Source: Caballeronia cordobensis
Lineage (GTDB): Bacteria > Pseudomonadota > Gammaproteobacteria > Burkholderiales > Burkholderiaceae
Reading direction: 5' to 3'
Assembly (NCBI RefSeq): GCF_001544575.2
Contig: NZ_FCNY02000022.1
Span: 53,742-117,741, forward strand
DNA: 64,000 nt
The position numbers and the translations under genes were made by a program. Positions 62,924 to 64,000 of the stretch are shown here, in pieces (positions within the stretch are counted from its first letter, which is position 1; each line of letters starts with the position of its first letter). Under the pieces are notes generated by a model, which made no database searches, had not been told where the DNA came from, and saw nothing but the letters and a program-made list of their open reading frames with translations.

Positions 62924-63586
62924 ATGGCAAAGAACCGTTTTAATCAATCGTGGTTGCATGACCACATCAACGACCCTTACGTGAAGATGGCGCAGCGCGA
63001 AGGCTACCGCGCGCGTGCCGCCTACAAGCTGAAGGAGATCGATGAGCAGGACAAGCTCATCAAGCCGGGGCAGGTGATCGTCGATCTCGGCTCGACGCCC
63101 GGCAGCTGGAGCCAGTACGCGCGCAACAAGCTCGCGCACGGCGCGAAGCGCAATACGGAGCGCGAGGGCGGCATCGACGGCACGATCATCGCGCTGGACA
63201 TCCTGCCGATGGAACCGATCGCCGACGTCACCTTCATCCAGGGTGACTTCCGCGAGGACGAGGTGCTCGCGCAACTCGCGGAAATCGTCGGAGAACGGCA
63301 GGTGGACCTTGTAATTTCGGACATGGCCCCCAACCTCTCAGGCGTAGCGAGTGCCGATGCGGCGCGCATCGAGCATCTTTGCGATCTGGCGCTGGAGTTT
63401 GCGCAAAACCATCTGAAACCGGAGGGTGCGCTGCTGGTCAAATGTTTTCATGGCAGCGGATATAGCCAGATCGTCGAGAAGTTCAAACACCAGTTCAAAG
63501 TGGTGGCGCCGCGCAAACCGAAGGCCTCTCGCGACAAATCGTCGGAGACTTTTATCCTCGGGCGGCGGCTCAAGCGCCCGAACTGA
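62924..63586 (+). CDS. rlmE: 23S rRNA 2'-O-methyltransferase RlmE
   Basis: RlmE (FtsJ/RrmJ) methylates U2552 of 23S rRNA during late 50S assembly. The 220-residue product begins MAKNRFNQSWLHDHINDPYV. It has catalytic Lys in 'REGYRARAAYKLKEI', the SAM loop 'VDLGSTPGSWSQYA', Asp in 'VISDMAPNLSG' and Lys in 'LLVKCFHGSGY'. The SAM loop reads STPGSW where E. coli has AAPGGW. It is followed by ftsH, as in E. coli. Confidence 0.96.
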   Translation: MAKNRFNQSWLHDHINDPYVKMAQREGYRARAAYKLKEIDEQDKLIKPGQVIVDLGSTPGSWSQYARNKLAHGAKRNTEREGGIDGTIIALDILPMEPIADVTFIQGDFREDEVLAQLAEIVGERQVDLVISDMAPNLSGVASADAARIEHLCDLALEFAQNHLKPEGALLVKCFHGSGYSQIVEKFKHQFKVVAPRKPKASRDKSSETFILGRRLKRPN

Positions 63587-63770
63587 AGGCCCGCTCAAGC
63601 GATTCGGCGAAAATCGGCGATATTTTCGCGGATTATGTCGAAAAAGGCCTCTCTGCCGCTATATGTGCGGTAGATAAACCTTATGGCAGGGGTTAGCGGT
63701 CTGGATTAGAATGCTTTCGTGGCGTCGCAAGGTTTATGTAGGCGCCCGTCTATGAGTGAGGAGTGGTGCT

Positions 63771-64000
63771 TTGAACAACAATATGTTCTCTAAAGCGGCA
63801 GTGTGGCTCGTGATCGCACTGGTGCTGTTTACGGTGTTCAAGCAGTTCGATAAGCCCCGCGTCCAGGAAGGTGTCTCCTATTCGCAGTTCATGGACGACG
63901 CGAAGAACGGCAAAGTCAAGAACGTCACCGTTCAGGGCCGCAATCTCACGGTCACTCCGAACGACGGCCAGAAATACCAGATCGTGTCGCCCGGCGACAT
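63771..64000 (+). CDS. ftsH: ATP-dependent zinc metalloprotease FtsH (N-terminal part)
   Basis: The gene runs off the end of the window; only 76 codons are seen. It starts at a TTG (63771), preceded by GTGAGGAG, giving MNNNMFSKAAVWLVIALVLF; an ATG at 63783 is an alternative. The first transmembrane helix ('AAVWLVIALVLFTVF') and the beginning of the periplasmic domain ('GVSYSQFMDDAKNGKVK') match FtsH. The AAA+ and protease domains lie outside. A TAGAAT box precedes it. Confidence 0.95.
   Translation, partial: MNNNMFSKAAVWLVIALVLFTVFKQFDKPRVQEGVSYSQFMDDAKNGKVKNVTVQGRNLTVTPNDGQKYQIVSPGD

Overview
The window is about 64 kb of dense, high-GC chromosomal DNA from a betaproteobacterium of the Burkholderia / Paraburkholderia / Caballeronia group. 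Support comes from gene order (yceD-rpmF-plsX-fabHDG-acpP-fabF, then rpoE-rseA-rseB-mucD-lepA-lepB-rnc-era-recO-pdxJ-acpS-nagZ), an elongation factor P of the arginine type next to earP, and protein sequences close to those I know from Burkholderiaceae. The genus is not settled. I see no phage, insertion sequence, integron, CRISPR array, toxin-antitoxin pair or other accessory island: this is core genome.

Layout. 1-6625 (minus): molybdenum cofactor genes moeA (cut by the window edge), mobA and moaA, then rne with a tandem-repeat tail. 6626-7535: a 910-base gap that probably holds the rne leader and the rluC promoter. 7536-10564 (plus): rluC, a HAD phosphatase, a Rieske protein and an S49 peptidase. 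10568-11901 (minus): an RsmI-like methyltransferase overlapping maf. 11960-19648 (plus): a strong sigma-70-like promoter, then yceD-rpmF and the fatty acid cluster. 19745-32174 (plus): the envelope-stress sigma factor with its anti-sigma factors and protease, followed by translation, secretion, RNA-processing, repair and cofactor genes. 32238-36320 (minus): a sigma-54-type response regulator with damaged core motifs, a BON lipoprotein, efp and earP. 36434-39797 (plus): uvrC, pgsA and three tRNA genes (two identical Gly-GCC, one Cys-GCA). 39937-44340: an acetyltransferase, a convergent copper-related pair (Sco and CtaG-like), and the trehalose operon otsBA. 44391-49766: an ABC exporter, a family 4 glycosyltransferase and two membrane proteins. 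49873-54756: tRNA-Val(CAC), dnaQ, rnhA, a YafS-like methyltransferase, gloB and mltD, an arrangement also known from Escherichia coli. 54883-64000: an MFS transporter, carAB, greA, a DUF4149 protein, a YhbY-like protein, rlmE and the start of ftsH.

Functional groups. The fatty acid genes supply acyl-ACP, acpS (about 13 kb downstream) activates AcpP, and plsX and pgsA feed phospholipid synthesis. The rpoE operon couples envelope stress to a periplasmic DegP/MucD protease. EarP is expected to rhamnosylate Arg32 of EF-P.

The strongest lead for unusual biology is the regulator at 32238-33635. Its receiver and Fis-type DNA-binding domains look intact, but the GAFTGA loop reads NAFAGA and the Walker B Asp-Glu reads Asp-Gln, so it probably does not activate sigma-54 polymerase in the normal way. 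Smaller leads are an 18-base promoter element shared by two unlinked tRNA units, a tandem 15-base repeat in the yceD-rpmF leader, and two large non-coding gaps (6626-7535 and 46272-47112). I do not see a clearly new multi-gene system.
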